Assembly (NCBI GenBank): GCA_016219965.1
Contig: JACRJM010000002.1
Coordinates: 174,233-238,232, forward strand
DNA from: Candidatus Schekmanbacteria bacterium
GTDB lineage: Bacteria; Schekmanbacteria; GWA2-38-11; J061
Direction: 5' to 3'
Length of the DNA: 64,000 nt
This document shows positions 46,648-55,687 of the stretch, piece by piece. The notes beneath the pieces were generated by a model, which saw nothing but the letters and a program-made list of their open reading frames with translations, had not been told where the DNA came from and did no database searches. Made by a program: the position numbers and the translations under genes. The stretch's first letter is position 1. Every line of letters starts with the position of its first letter.

Positions 46648-49161
46648 ATGCCGGTTTATGATCCAAAAACGATAGAAGAAAAATGGCAGAAGAGATGGAA
46701 AGAGACTGGAGAGTTTAAAACTGAAACTGACTCTTCCAAAAAAAAATACTATGTCCTTGAGATGTTCCCCTATCCTTCGGGAAGAATCCATATGGGGCAT
46801 GTCCGCAATTATGTGATCGGAGATGTCATTGCCAGAGGCCGTAAGCGGCAGGGATACAATGTCCTTCATCCTATGGGGTGGGATGCCTTCGGACTGCCGG
46901 CTGAGAATGCAGCCATAAAGAACAGGGTACAGCCTGCGGACTGGACATACGACAATATCAGGTACATGCAGGAGCAGTTGAAAAGCCTTGGACTTAGCTA
47001 TGACTGGGAGAGGGAAGTTGCCACATGTTCTCCTGAATATTACCGGTGGTGCCAGTGGTTCTTCCTTAAATTCTACGAAAGAGGGCTTGCATACAGGAAA
47101 GTGTCTTCAGTCAACTGGTGCGGCTCCTGCAACACAGTGCTTGCCAATGAGCAGGTAGAGGGAGGCAAGTGCTGGCGCTGTGAAAACGATGTGATTCAGA
47201 AGCAGATGATGCAGTGGTTTTTCAGGATCACCGACTATGCAGATGAATTGCTAAAAGACCTGAAAAATTTGAAAGGCTGGCCTGAGCGTGTTCTCACTAT
47301 GCAGGAGAACTGGATAGGAAAGAGCTTTGGTACGGAAGTGGATTTCCCAATAAAAGGAGATGTAAAGAGCGGAGAAAAGGCCATCAAGGTTTTTACTACT
47401 AGACAGGACACACTCTTTGGGGCAACATTCATATCCCTTGCGCCTGAACATCCTATGGTTGAAGCTTTAATTGCCGGCCTTCCGGAAGCAGAAGAGGTAA
47501 GGAAATTTGTTGCCCGTATTGTGGCTGCTAAAAAAATCTCAAGGGATATTATTGATAAGGAAAAGGAAGGGGTTTTTACAGGCAGATATTGCATCAATCC
47601 ATTGACAGGCTGGGAGATGCCGGTATATGTGGCGAACTTTGTCCTCACCGAATACGGCACTGGAGCAATCATGGCAGTGCCGGCCCATGACCAGCGTGAT
47701 TTTGAATTTGCAAAAAAATATGACATCCCGGTCAAAATTGTCATAACTCCGGCAGACAAGGATTTAAAGCCCGAAGAATTAAAAGAAGCTTATGTTGAAG
47801 AAGGTGTTCTTGTCAATTCAGGTGAGTTCAGCGGTATGAAGAGCAGCAGCGCTCTTGAGGCGATAGCAGATTTTCTTGAAAAAAAATCCATTGGCAGGAA
47901 GACTGTAAACTACAAGCTTCGGGACTGGGGAATTTCAAGACAGCGCTACTGGGGCGCTCCAATCCCGATAATTTATTGCGACAAATGCGGTGCAGTGCCG
48001 GTCGCTGAAAAGGACCTTCCCGTTGTACTTCCTCTTGACCTTGAGCTTAAGTTTATAGGTGATTCGCCTCTAAAGGACTCTGATAAATTCATTAACACGA
48101 CCTGCCCCAAATGCGGTTTGCCTGCACGGAGAGAGACTGACACAATGGATACATTCGTTGACTCATCATGGTATTTTGCCAGATACTGTTCCCCGCGCGA
48201 GGATAAAGAAGCGCTAAAGAAGAGTGACATTGACTACTGGATGCCTGTTGATCAGTATATCGGCGGAATTGAACATGCCATCCTCCATCTTCTCTATTCG
48301 AGGTTTTTCACTAAAGTAATGCGCGACCTCGGTCTTATGGATGTTTCGGAGCCCTTTACAAGCCTGCTTACACAGGGGATGGTAATTAAAGACGGTGCAA
48401 AGATGTCGAAATCCAAGGGAAATGTTGTTGACCCTGATGACCTTCTTAAAAAATACGGTGCTGACACTGTGAGGACTTTCTGCCTTTTTGCCGCACCACC
48501 AGAAAGGGATCTTGACTGGAGCGATGAAGGGATTGAGGGTGCTAACAGGTTTATCGGAAGGCTCTGGAGGCTTGTGGAAAGGGATATCGAAATTAAAAAA
48601 ACGGTTTCTGTCGCTGGCCAGAATAATTCTAATAACAAAGAATTATCGGAGGGAGCGCTTAAACTTCTCCGGATCACCAATAGGACAATAAAAAGGGTGA
48701 CTGACGACATCTTGTTAAGATATCATTTCAATACCGCTATCGCTTCGATCATGGAGGCGGTAAATGAAATCAATTTGATAAAGGATGAAGAAATTAAAAA
48801 TGATCCTTCGATGCAGCAGGCTTATGATTTTTCGGTAAAAACTCTTCTCACTCTTTTTTGGCCCGTTGCTCCCCATGTTTCAGAGGAACTTTGGGAAATG
48901 ACAGGTGAACAGACACCCATATCTAAGACTGCCTGGCCATCTTATGATCCTTCAATGCTTCAAGAAGATGAGATAACTATAGTGATCCAGATTAACGGAA
49001 AAATGAGGAGCAGGGTTCAGGTGCCGCGCGAAAGCGGAGAGGAAACCATAAAATCTGTTGTGTTAAGCGACAGCAGGGTAAAAGAATATATTGGCGACAA
49101 CAATGTGAAAAAATTCATACTTGTCCCGGGAAAACTTGTAAACATAGTGATAGGAAAATGA
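46648..49161 (+). CDS. leuS: Leucyl-tRNA synthetase
   Basis: Charges tRNA-Leu. 837 residues, bacterial type. The HIGH motif appears as HMGH in PYPSGRIHMGHVRNY and the KMSKS loop as KMSKSKGNVVDPDD. An editing CP1 domain (about 225-415) with TRQDTLFGATF is present, followed by the anticodon-binding domain. It overlaps lptE by four bases (ATGA). Confidence 0.98.
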   Translation: MPVYDPKTIEEKWQKRWKETGEFKTETDSSKKKYYVLEMFPYPSGRIHMGHVRNYVIGDVIARGRKRQGYNVLHPMGWDAFGLPAENAAIKNRVQPADWTYDNIRYMQEQLKSLGLSYDWEREVATCSPEYYRWCQWFFLKFYERGLAYRKVSSVNWCGSCNTVLANEQVEGGKCWRCENDVIQKQMMQWFFRITDYADELLKDLKNLKGWPERVLTMQENWIGKSFGTEVDFPIKGDVKSGEKAIKVFTTRQDTLFGATFISLAPEHPMVEALIAGLPEAEEVRKFVARIVAAKKISRDIIDKEKEGVFTGRYCINPLTGWEMPVYVANFVLTEYGTGAIMAVPAHDQRDFEFAKKYDIPVKIVITPADKDLKPEELKEAYVEEGVLVNSGEFSGMKSSSALEAIADFLEKKSIGRKTVNYKLRDWGISRQRYWGAPIPIIYCDKCGAVPVAEKDLPVVLPLDLELKFIGDSPLKDSDKFINTTCPKCGLPARRETDTMDTFVDSSWYFARYCSPREDKEALKKSDIDYWMPVDQYIGGIEHAILHLLYSRFFTKVMRDLGLMDVSEPFTSLLTQGMVIKDGAKMSKSKGNVVDPDDLLKKYGADTVRTFCLFAAPPERDLDWSDEGIEGANRFIGRLWRLVERDIEIKKTVSVAGQNNSNNKELSEGALKLLRITNRTIKRVTDDILLRYHFNTAIASIMEAVNEINLIKDEEIKNDPSMQQAYDFSVKTLLTLFWPVAPHVSEELWEMTGEQTPISKTAWPSYDPSMLQEDEITIVIQINGKMRSRVQVPRESGEETIKSVVLSDSRVKEYIGDNNVKKFILVPGKLVNIVIGK

Positions 49162-49667
49162 AAAAAAATCTAATACTTCTGTTTATTATACTTCTGCTTC
49201 CAGCATGCTATCACATTTCACAGGGAGGAAGCTCTTCGATAAAAGACAACATGGCTCCAGTTGCTGTTCCGATTTTCAAGAATACAACAGATCTCGAAGG
49301 GATCGAAGTCCCGGTGACTGAAGCAGTTATCAGAAAAGTAAGCCGTTACGGTGCTGACAAGGTGGTTAGTGTAGAAAAAGCAAGAACCATTATAGATGGA
49401 ACTGTTATAGGTTATAACCTTTCTTCAGCAGCAATAGACAGCAGGCACAAAGTTGTGGAGTACAAGCTGAGCATCACTCTTAAAGTGAGCGTAACGGATG
49501 CACGGGATAATGAGGTATTGTATAAGAATGATTCATTTGTCGGCTCTTACGACTTTAAAGTGCCCCGCGATTCTGTTGACCGCAAGAGAGAAGAAGGCAG
49601 GGCATTGGAATATCTGAGCGAAAAAATGGCGTCAGAGCTTGTAACAGAAGTATATGAGGGATTTTGA
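49158..49667 (+). CDS. lptE: LptE, LPS-assembly lipoprotein
   Basis: Outer-membrane lipoprotein that plugs the LptD channel and helps insert lipopolysaccharide. 169 residues. Signal peptide with lipobox LPAC (Cys17). VAVPIFKNTTD and the later IIDGTVIGYNL are family-like. Start overlaps leuS. The final 21 bases of coding sequence recur at 53041-53061, so a nearby insertion may have regenerated this gene's end. Confidence 0.9.
   Translation: MKKNLILLFIILLLPACYHISQGGSSSIKDNMAPVAVPIFKNTTDLEGIEVPVTEAVIRKVSRYGADKVVSVEKARTIIDGTVIGYNLSSAAIDSRHKVVEYKLSITLKVSVTDARDNEVLYKNDSFVGSYDFKVPRDSVDRKREEGRALEYLSEKMASELVTEVYEGF
49645..49665 (+). repeat. 21-bp direct repeat, copy A (3' end of lptE)
   Basis: Identical to 53041-53061. 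It encodes the last residues of LptE (TEVYEGF region); after it the stop codon is TGA. Confidence 0.95.
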
Positions 49668-49681
49668 TAGAATTTCTGCAA

Positions 49682-52600
49682 TCATCTATTCTTTTTTCTC
49701 GTTGTCTTAACTTTTACTTCATATGGTCCATGGAATGTGCTTCCGGCTTTATTATCAATGTCTTCAATTTTGTACCAATAAGTTCTTCCAGACTCTATAT
49801 CAATATCTTTAAACGTGTATTTTGCTCCCATTGTTGCATTGCCTTTTGAGGGGATTACTTTTCTATTTAATTTTATGTAATCTCCGTCTTGTGTCTTGCT
49901 GCGGTAAATATTAAATCCAATATTATCTATCTCAGATGCTGTAATCCATTTAATAAGTACCTTTTTCCCTCTCTGCTTTAAAGTTACAGATGCCATATCT
50001 ATAACAGTAGGTAATTGATTGGGAATATATGCTTCTGGATACTGCAAGTATTCTATGCCAGAGCTGCCATTGTTAGCGAGACGAAAGCAGTAACTACAGT
50101 CACTATTTGCATTAGGTGTGCTCTTTATGGAAAATTCAACTTCTGTAAATTCGTATCGGCTCAAAGATATGTTACCAGTTTCATTGCCGGCATCCATTGC
50201 TTGCCCGGGATTAAAATTGATATTAGTATCAGTAATACCGTCAGGAATATTAGTAGTTAGTTCATAGTTTGTAAGAAAACTCGAATTAGCTATTTGCCAG
50301 TGTTCATCAAGGGGTTCTGAAGGTAAAGAAAACCAATTAGTAATTTCTGAACAAGTGGTAATTTTTCCCCCGTATTCCAAACTAAATTTAAAATGAGGAC
50401 TGATGCTCATTTTTACAATTTTTGCAGGCCGAGTGTTAAAACCTACATAGGCGTAACCATTCCTCACATCAATAATACTTGAACGGGATCTTTCTTCTCC
50501 GTTTTCCAAATTTAGAGTTTCCACAATAGTAAAATCTGGTAAATTTACTTTAATTATTTTAGTAGGGGAATGGTAATTGTAATTAGAAAAATACGCATAC
50601 TCATTAATCGGGTCAATAAATGCTGTCCGAAAATTTGTTCCCAAGTCTGTTGAGACAATAATTGAATTGACTCGCTCAAAATTTTCCAAATCTATTTTTA
50701 CGATTCGTGCATTATTTGTGTTGTTTCTGTTAGCAAAATAGGCATATTTATTATTTCTATCAATAACAGCTGAACGAAGAAAATTTTCTCCAACAGGTAA
50801 AGTTATTGATCCGATACGCGCAAATGACCTTGAAGGGTTAACATCAATTTTTATTATCTTTCCCAAATTTGTATTTGAATTATCTGGCCCTATATCTGTG
50901 CTAAAATAAGCATATCCATTATTAGTATCCATAACTGCAGCGCCAAAATAACTTTCATCCGGATAACCTGTAAAATCAATTGCGTCAACTCTTGCAAAAG
51001 ATCTATTTGGGTCTATATCAATTTTGATAATTTTCCCTGGTTTACTGGGGTCAGGGTCAAAGTCGGAAATATGTGCTCCAAAATATGCATACCCATTAGC
51101 TGTGTCAATTACTGCACAATCTAAGTAATTTTCTCCTGTGTTCAAAGTAACTGCAGCGATACGCTGAAAATTAGATAAATCAATTTTAACGATTCTACCG
51201 GGAGAGGTATGAGTTCCGAAATAAGCAAATTTATTACCCGGGTCAAGAACAACCGTATTAGGAGCATCTTCTCCGGTATTCAAAAGTATAACACCTTCTT
51301 TTTGAAGAGTAGCAAGATTTACTCTGACAATTCTTGTAGGAGAATCTTGGCTTCCAAAGTAAGCGTACGTACCAGTTGAATCCATTATAGATGATGAGAA
51401 ATATCCTGCTCCTAAAGGCAATTCAAGTGTACCTTCGCGTATAAAACTTGCTAAATTTATTTTTGCTATTTTACCTGGAACTGTGTGCATTCCAAGATAA
51501 AGATAGCCGGCAGAGGTATCAATGACAGATGATTGCGCAGAATCTTCGTCAGGAGTTAAATCAATTACCGCAGCACGTGTAAAGGAATTAAGATTGAACT
51601 TAACTATTCTTGTTCCTCCGGTAGTTCTGTCGCCAACAAAATAAGCATAGTGAACTAATCCGCTGGTATCAATCGCTGCTGTTGTCATTTTTCCGTCAAT
51701 ATTAGATGCGGATGAGCTTGCACTTACGGTAAAATCAGAGAGCCTTACTTTTACAATTTTAGACCAGGTCTGACCTTCCCCAAAATAGGCATATCCGTCG
51801 ATTGTATCTATTGCAGATGACAGGAATCCGAGAGTTGAAGAAACACTTATGGTCGATATTTTTTGGAAGGTGTTGACAGGATTTATATCTACTTTTATGA
51901 CCTTAGCCGGATTTGTGTTGAGACCGAAATAGGCAAACCCGTTTCCAGCATCAATAACACTCGTTGAAACCTGATTTTCCCCGGTCGCGAAAGTTATGGC
52001 GCTTTCTTTTGAAAAAGTAGAAAGATTGACTTTAATTACTTTTCCGGGAGTAGTGTTGGTTCCGAAATAAGCGTAATGAGTGCTTCCGCTCGTATCAATT
52101 ACAGCGGTCTTCAGAGCGTTCTCACCGCTCCCCAGGGTTAAGGTTGCGACATGTCTAAATGTGTGTGAAGGGTTGATATCTATCTTGAATATAAGCCCGC
52201 TGCTTCCGTAGTTATTTGCGAAATAAGCATACCCTTCTATTGGGTCAATAACTGCTGACGTAAGAAAGTATTCACCGGGATTTGAATAATCAGCCAGTGA
52301 AATGGCATCCACTTTTGAAAAATCGCTGAGACGAATCTTGATTATTTCGCCAGGCGCCGTGTTAGTACCGAAATATGCGAACCCGTTTGCATTGTCAATT
52401 ACACCGCAGTCGATGTAATCCTCAGGGAAATTCATTGTTAAAAGAGCTTCCCTCTTGAATGCAGAGCTTGCGGAAGTCATTCCGAACCTGAGGCGCTTGG
52501 TTTCGTCTTTGTTTATTTTAGGAAGGGGTGTATCTTCAGGTGCAGCGAATGTTGCGCTTATTTCACTTCCGTTATCGTTTCGCCATCGGTAATGCGATTG

Positions 52601-52702
52601 GGAGGTGTATTCAGAAAAAGCTGAACTACAGGTAAAAATAATTAAAACAAATAAAAAAAAACAAAATATCTTTTTAAGATTTTTTTCCATTTTTTTAATC
52701 AT
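49682..52702 (-). CDS. Secreted 14-repeat beta-propeller protein with fibronectin-like C-terminus
   Basis: A 1006-residue protein with a signal peptide (about 5-30). From about residue 85 to 780 it contains 14 repeats of roughly 45-55 residues, each with a core like AVID..GYAYFGT.T.PGKIIKI, separated by LSDF.R...I.L..GE. Fourteen repeats would make two seven-bladed propellers. A linker domain (about 780-895) follows, then a fibronectin type III-like domain (about 900-1000; VLIKWITASEIDNIGFNIYR). No enzymatic motif is visible; a surface adhesin or binding role is inferred. Neither ATG (52702, 52690) has a ribosome site. It is the only gene in a segment bracketed by 21-bp repeats. Confidence 0.85.
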   Translation of the reverse strand: MIKKMEKNLKKIFCFFLFVLIIFTCSSAFSEYTSQSHYRWRNDNGSEISATFAAPEDTPLPKINKDETKRLRFGMTSASSAFKREALLTMNFPEDYIDCGVIDNANGFAYFGTNTAPGEIIKIRLSDFSKVDAISLADYSNPGEYFLTSAVIDPIEGYAYFANNYGSSGLIFKIDINPSHTFRHVATLTLGSGENALKTAVIDTSGSTHYAYFGTNTTPGKVIKVNLSTFSKESAITFATGENQVSTSVIDAGNGFAYFGLNTNPAKVIKVDINPVNTFQKISTISVSSTLGFLSSAIDTIDGYAYFGEGQTWSKIVKVRLSDFTVSASSSASNIDGKMTTAAIDTSGLVHYAYFVGDRTTGGTRIVKFNLNSFTRAAVIDLTPDEDSAQSSVIDTSAGYLYLGMHTVPGKIAKINLASFIREGTLELPLGAGYFSSSIMDSTGTYAYFGSQDSPTRIVRVNLATLQKEGVILLNTGEDAPNTVVLDPGNKFAYFGTHTSPGRIVKIDLSNFQRIAAVTLNTGENYLDCAVIDTANGYAYFGAHISDFDPDPSKPGKIIKIDIDPNRSFARVDAIDFTGYPDESYFGAAVMDTNNGYAYFSTDIGPDNSNTNLGKIIKIDVNPSRSFARIGSITLPVGENFLRSAVIDRNNKYAYFANRNNTNNARIVKIDLENFERVNSIIVSTDLGTNFRTAFIDPINEYAYFSNYNYHSPTKIIKVNLPDFTIVETLNLENGEERSRSSIIDVRNGYAYVGFNTRPAKIVKMSISPHFKFSLEYGGKITTCSEITNWFSLPSEPLDEHWQIANSSFLTNYELTTNIPDGITDTNINFNPGQAMDAGNETGNISLSRYEFTEVEFSIKSTPNANSDCSYCFRLANNGSSGIEYLQYPEAYIPNQLPTVIDMASVTLKQRGKKVLIKWITASEIDNIGFNIYRSKTQDGDYIKLNRKVIPSKGNATMGAKYTFKDIDIESGRTYWYKIEDIDNKAGSTFHGPYEVKVKTTRKKNR

Positions 52703-53040
52703 AAATATTATTAATGTTATTTTCTTAAATTAGCTTGATAGTTGTTTTAATTATTTATCCTTCTGAAAAATGTTATAAGGCTTAATAATCGCAATCTTCA
52801 TGCCAAAACTATTTCTTTTTAAAAAGGTTTTGTTTTTCAATTAGATAGATGTGCATATTATTTTAATAAATAGTTATTTTTAAAAAAAATGTCAAAAAAT
52901 CCGACAGATTTTTTTGTATTTATTGCCAATAGCAAATAAATTCAGTGTGTTAGCTTGTTCAAAAACCCGACGTATTTTTCATGAAAAAAATCCGGGTTCT
53001 TGATATACCGAAGTTGTTAAAGTATGCCTCTTGTCTTTAG
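52703..53040. other. AT-rich gap upstream of the propeller gene
   Basis: No gene is supported here. It holds the likely propeller promoter region, a small AT hairpin with T-run (52894-52915), the rpsT terminator candidate (about 52963-53000) and borders the second 21-bp repeat. Confidence 0.6.
52960..53000 (-). terminator. Probable rpsT terminator
   Basis: On the minus strand AACCCG and CGGGTT pair around an inner T-run/A-run stem closing on CATG, followed by TTTTTG. It lies about 65 bp past the rpsT stop codon. Confidence 0.6.
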
Positions 53041-53061
53041 CAGAAGTATATGAGGGATTTT
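53041..53061 (+). repeat. 21-bp direct repeat, copy B (beside rpsT)
   Basis: Identical to the 3' end of lptE at 49645-49665. Here the reading frame would end EGF-TAA five bases before the rpsT stop codon, as if lptE once ended at this point. Confidence 0.95.
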
Positions 53062-53066
53062 AAACT

Positions 53067-53339
53067 TTACTTTGCTGCAGAAAGCTGTGCAACTTTTTTT
53101 GAAAGCCTCGAAATCTTCCGTGAGCCTGTATTCCTGTGGATAATCCCTTTGCTTATAGCTTTGTCGATTACAGGGATAGCTGTAGAAAGTGCTTTTTTAG
53201 CTTTTTCCTGATCCTTCCCTTCCACAGCTGCAATAACTTTCTTCACCTCTGTTCTGAGATGGCTTTTAACTGTCTGATTTCTTAATCTGTTTTTCTCGCT
53301 TTGCCTGATTCTCTTTGCTGTTGACTTATCTTTTGGCAC
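53067..53339 (-). CDS. rpsT: 30S ribosomal protein S20
   Basis: Binds 16S rRNA in the small subunit. 90 residues, very basic, with KSTAKRIRQSEKNRLRNQT and the C-terminal IHRNTGSRKISRLSKKVA block typical of S20. The start is GTG with AAGGGAG six nucleotides upstream. It is divergent from the RlmI-type gene and convergent with the lptE side. Confidence 0.97.
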   Translation of the reverse strand: MPKDKSTAKRIRQSEKNRLRNQTVKSHLRTEVKKVIAAVEGKDQEKAKKALSTAIPVIDKAISKGIIHRNTGSRKISRLSKKVAQLSAAK

Positions 53340-53459
53340 AATTGTCTCCCTTTGTTAATTAGGGTTGAGTAATTATCATAATAGTTGTATTTGTCAAGCA
53401 TCAAAAAGAGATAAAGGTGATATTGGGATGATAATGGGAAAAATTAATGGAGTAATGAG

Positions 53460-54662
53460 ATGGATTCAACGGCAAGTATCAAAGTAGACTCTCGCTGCTC
53501 TAAACGTTTACTGGGCGGACATCTGTGGGTTTATGAAAGCGATATAAAAAGCACTGAAGGGGGCTATTCCGGCGGGGACATTATTTCGGTTTTGGACAGC
53601 AGGGGAAAGTTTATAGGAAAGGGATTCATTAATGACCGTTCAAAGATAAGAGCGAGGATTCTTTCTTTCACTGATGAGAAAATTGATGCCGGATTTTTTA
53701 AAAAACGAATTCAAAACGCTTTAGCGCACCGCATTTTTCTTGGGTTTCCTCCTCACAGTTCCTTCAGAGTTGTTTTCAGCGAAGGGGATCTGCTTCCCGG
53801 GTTGATTGTTGATAAATATGAAGATGTGCTTTCAGTGCAGTTTACAACTCTGGGGATGGAGCAATGGAAGGGGGAAATCATCGAGATATTGAAAGATCTT
53901 CTTTTCCCTTCAGCTATAATTGAAAGAAGTGATATAGGTGTGAGGGAAAAAGAGGGGCTTAAACAGGAAAAGGGAATCATTTATGGAAAAAAGAATGGAA
54001 AAATGGAACCTCAAAAAACCATAAAGCAGGACGGACTTCTTTTTAAAGTTGATCTCCTTGAAGGACATAAAACCGGGTTTTATCTTGACCAGCAGGACAA
54101 CAGACGCGTGATCAAGCCCTTTGTGGCAGGGAAAAAAGTGCTCGATTGTTTTTCATATAGCGGCGCTTTTTCCATATATGCGGCAGCATTCGGAGCAACA
54201 GAGGTTGTGGCAGTCGAGGACTCAGGAAAAGTGATGGATATATTGCGTGAGAATATAATGATAAACGGTTTTGAAAAAAAAATCAGGACAGAGAAAGGCG
54301 ATGCATTCCAGTGGATGCGGGAAGCTTATAAAAAAGATGAACGTTTTGATTGCGTTATGCTCGACCCCCCATCTTTTGTCAGAGGAAAAGATGCAAGAGG
54401 AGGCGCATTGCGGGGGTACAAGGATATAAACATTCTTGGACTTAAACTCTTAAACGATGGCGGATACCTTGTTACTTCATCCTGTTCCCAGAGTATTTCT
54501 GCTCATAACCTTATAGAAATAGTGAAAGATTCTGCCTCTGATGCAGCGTGTTTGGTACAGTTGCTTGAAATCCGTCAGCAGGCAAAGGATCATCCAATAC
54601 TTGCATCAATGCCGGAAACTCATTACCTGAATTTCATAATTGGTAAAAAAATCTCACATTAA
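53460..54662 (+). CDS. Class I SAM-dependent rRNA methyltransferase, RlmI-like
   Basis: 23S rRNA cytosine-5 methyltransferase family (RlmI/RlmK C-terminal type), 400 residues. An N-terminal PUA-like domain (about 1-80) with GGHLWVYESDI is followed by a middle EEHEE-type region and the Rossmann methyltransferase domain (about 190-395). That domain includes KTGFYLDQQDNR, the SAM motif VLDCFSYSGAFSIYAA, MLDPPSF and SSCSQSI with a conserved Cys. GGAG lies upstream of the ATG. Confident in family; exact rRNA target not readable. Confidence 0.92.
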   Translation: MDSTASIKVDSRCSKRLLGGHLWVYESDIKSTEGGYSGGDIISVLDSRGKFIGKGFINDRSKIRARILSFTDEKIDAGFFKKRIQNALAHRIFLGFPPHSSFRVVFSEGDLLPGLIVDKYEDVLSVQFTTLGMEQWKGEIIEILKDLLFPSAIIERSDIGVREKEGLKQEKGIIYGKKNGKMEPQKTIKQDGLLFKVDLLEGHKTGFYLDQQDNRRVIKPFVAGKKVLDCFSYSGAFSIYAAAFGATEVVAVEDSGKVMDILRENIMINGFEKKIRTEKGDAFQWMREAYKKDERFDCVMLDPPSFVRGKDARGGALRGYKDINILGLKLLNDGGYLVTSSCSQSISAHNLIEIVKDSASDAACLVQLLEIRQQAKDHPILASMPETHYLNFIIGKKISH

Positions 54663-54896
54663 TTTTATCAAAAAACAATCCAGATTATTCCCGAGTTAAC
54701 CTTTGCCATCTTTATAGTTATTGTCAACTAAGCTATTAAGTGTCGGATTCCTGAACATTGTTAGAATCACTATTTATTATTTTTTCAATAAGATAGTTAA
54801 ATAAATGAAAAAAAGTGTTTCAAGTTCTGAACAGATTTTCAATGATAACTATTGATAGAAACATTATGAATCGCTTTGTTGATAAATAATATGTTT

Positions 54897-54911
54897 CATA
54901 TTTTCAATATG
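54897..54911. promoter_or_regulatory. Palindrome CATATT-N3-AATATG
   Basis: A perfect 6-bp inverted repeat 32 bp upstream of the sigma-54-like element; a possible activator site. Related CAATATG strings occur around 54973. Confidence 0.35.
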
Positions 54912-54942
54912 TTAATTAACCAATATACAAAACATAATATAT

Positions 54943-54958
54943 TGGCATATCTTTTGCT
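54943..54958 (+). promoter_or_regulatory. Sigma-54-type -24/-12 promoter
   Basis: TGGCATA-N4-TTGCT keeps the invariant GG and GC ten bases apart and matches the TGGCACG-N4-TTGCW consensus at all but two positions. It points to the cytochrome genes 125 bp downstream. Confidence 0.5.
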
Positions 54959-54995
54959 AGATGATTAAAACAATATGTTTAAAAAATGGGTTCAT

Positions 54996-55014
54996 TCCAC
55001 TACCATATAGTGGA
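54996..55014. promoter_or_regulatory. Inverted repeat TCCACTA-N5-TAGTGGA
   Basis: Perfect 7-bp arms, just downstream of the predicted promoter; either an operator or a hairpin in the 5' leader of the cytochrome mRNA. Confidence 0.4.
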
Positions 55015-55082
55015 CTTATTTGACGGAAAGAGCTAAATATGTGATTGGGGTGTAGTTGATCTTATATGAATGGAGGATGTGT

Positions 55083-55334
55083 ATGAAGAAATTATTGAGT
55101 ATGTTTGCGGCTGTTTTTTTTACATTAACAACATTAGCGCTGTTCCAGTTTTCTGAAAGGAATGCTTTTGCAAGCGGGCAATCTATTTTTAACAGTAAAT
55201 GTTCGTCATGTCATTCTGCTTCACAATTTAAGGGAATATCAAAAAGTAAATTCTTAAGGAAGGCAAAAAAGATGAGTGCAGCAAAGAAACTTACATCAAA
55301 ACAGCTCACATCAATCTGGAAATATGTGAAGTAG
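55083..55334 (+). CDS. Small monohaem c-type cytochrome
   Basis: An 83-residue exported protein. The ATG at 55083 is supported by GGAGG six nucleotides upstream (a TTG opens the frame at 55056). A signal peptide (about 1-32) ends near FAS. The haem site is CSSCH. No clear Met-Pro axial ligand region is seen, though Met occurs at KKMSAAK. Likely a periplasmic electron carrier. A paralogue with the same layout follows 62 bp later. Confidence 0.85.
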   Translation: MKKLLSMFAAVFFTLTTLALFQFSERNAFASGQSIFNSKCSSCHSASQFKGISKSKFLRKAKKMSAAKKLTSKQLTSIWKYVK

Positions 55335-55396
55335 AAGATCAGGCAGAAGGTTTATAAATCAACAGTATTTAAACTTTTATATTTGAGGATAGAAAA

Positions 55397-55687
55397 ATGA
55401 AAAAGATGTTTACAACCGCAATGGTTGTGATGTTGATTGCTGCAGTTGGAGTGCTTCAGGTGGTGACAGAACAAAATGCTTTTGCGGCAAGCGGGAAAAG
55501 CCTCTACAAATCAAAGTGCCAAAGTTGTCATGGTACTAAAGGTGGAGGTGCAAGCGGCCCTGATATCCGCAGTGAATCATTTAACAGTTTCAAAAAAGCA
55601 GTGAAAAGCGGTAAAGAAGGAATGCCGGCATTCAAGAGCCTCTCAAGCACAACCATTAAAAAAATATGGAAGTTTGTCCATATTTAA
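55397..55687 (+). CDS. Small monohaem c-type cytochrome
   Basis: A 96-residue periplasmic electron carrier. Signal peptide (about 1-31, ending AFA-A), haem motif CQSCH and the axial Met in GMPAF are all present, as in cytochrome c class I (c5/c553-type). GAGGA precedes the ATG. Its N-terminus (ends NAFA) resembles that of the preceding cytochrome, indicating duplication. Its stop overlaps that of the convergent U32 gene. Confidence 0.9.
   Translation: MKKMFTTAMVVMLIAAVGVLQVVTEQNAFAASGKSLYKSKCQSCHGTKGGGASGPDIRSESFNSFKKAVKSGKEGMPAFKSLSSTTIKKIWKFVHI

Larger units (their letters stand above)
54663..55082. other. AT-rich regulatory gap before the cytochrome genes
   Basis: 420 bp without a gene. 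It contains a 15-bp palindrome (54897-54911), a sigma-54-like promoter (54943-54958) and a 7-bp inverted repeat with 5-nt loop (54996-55014), all oriented toward the cytochromes. Confidence 0.55.
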
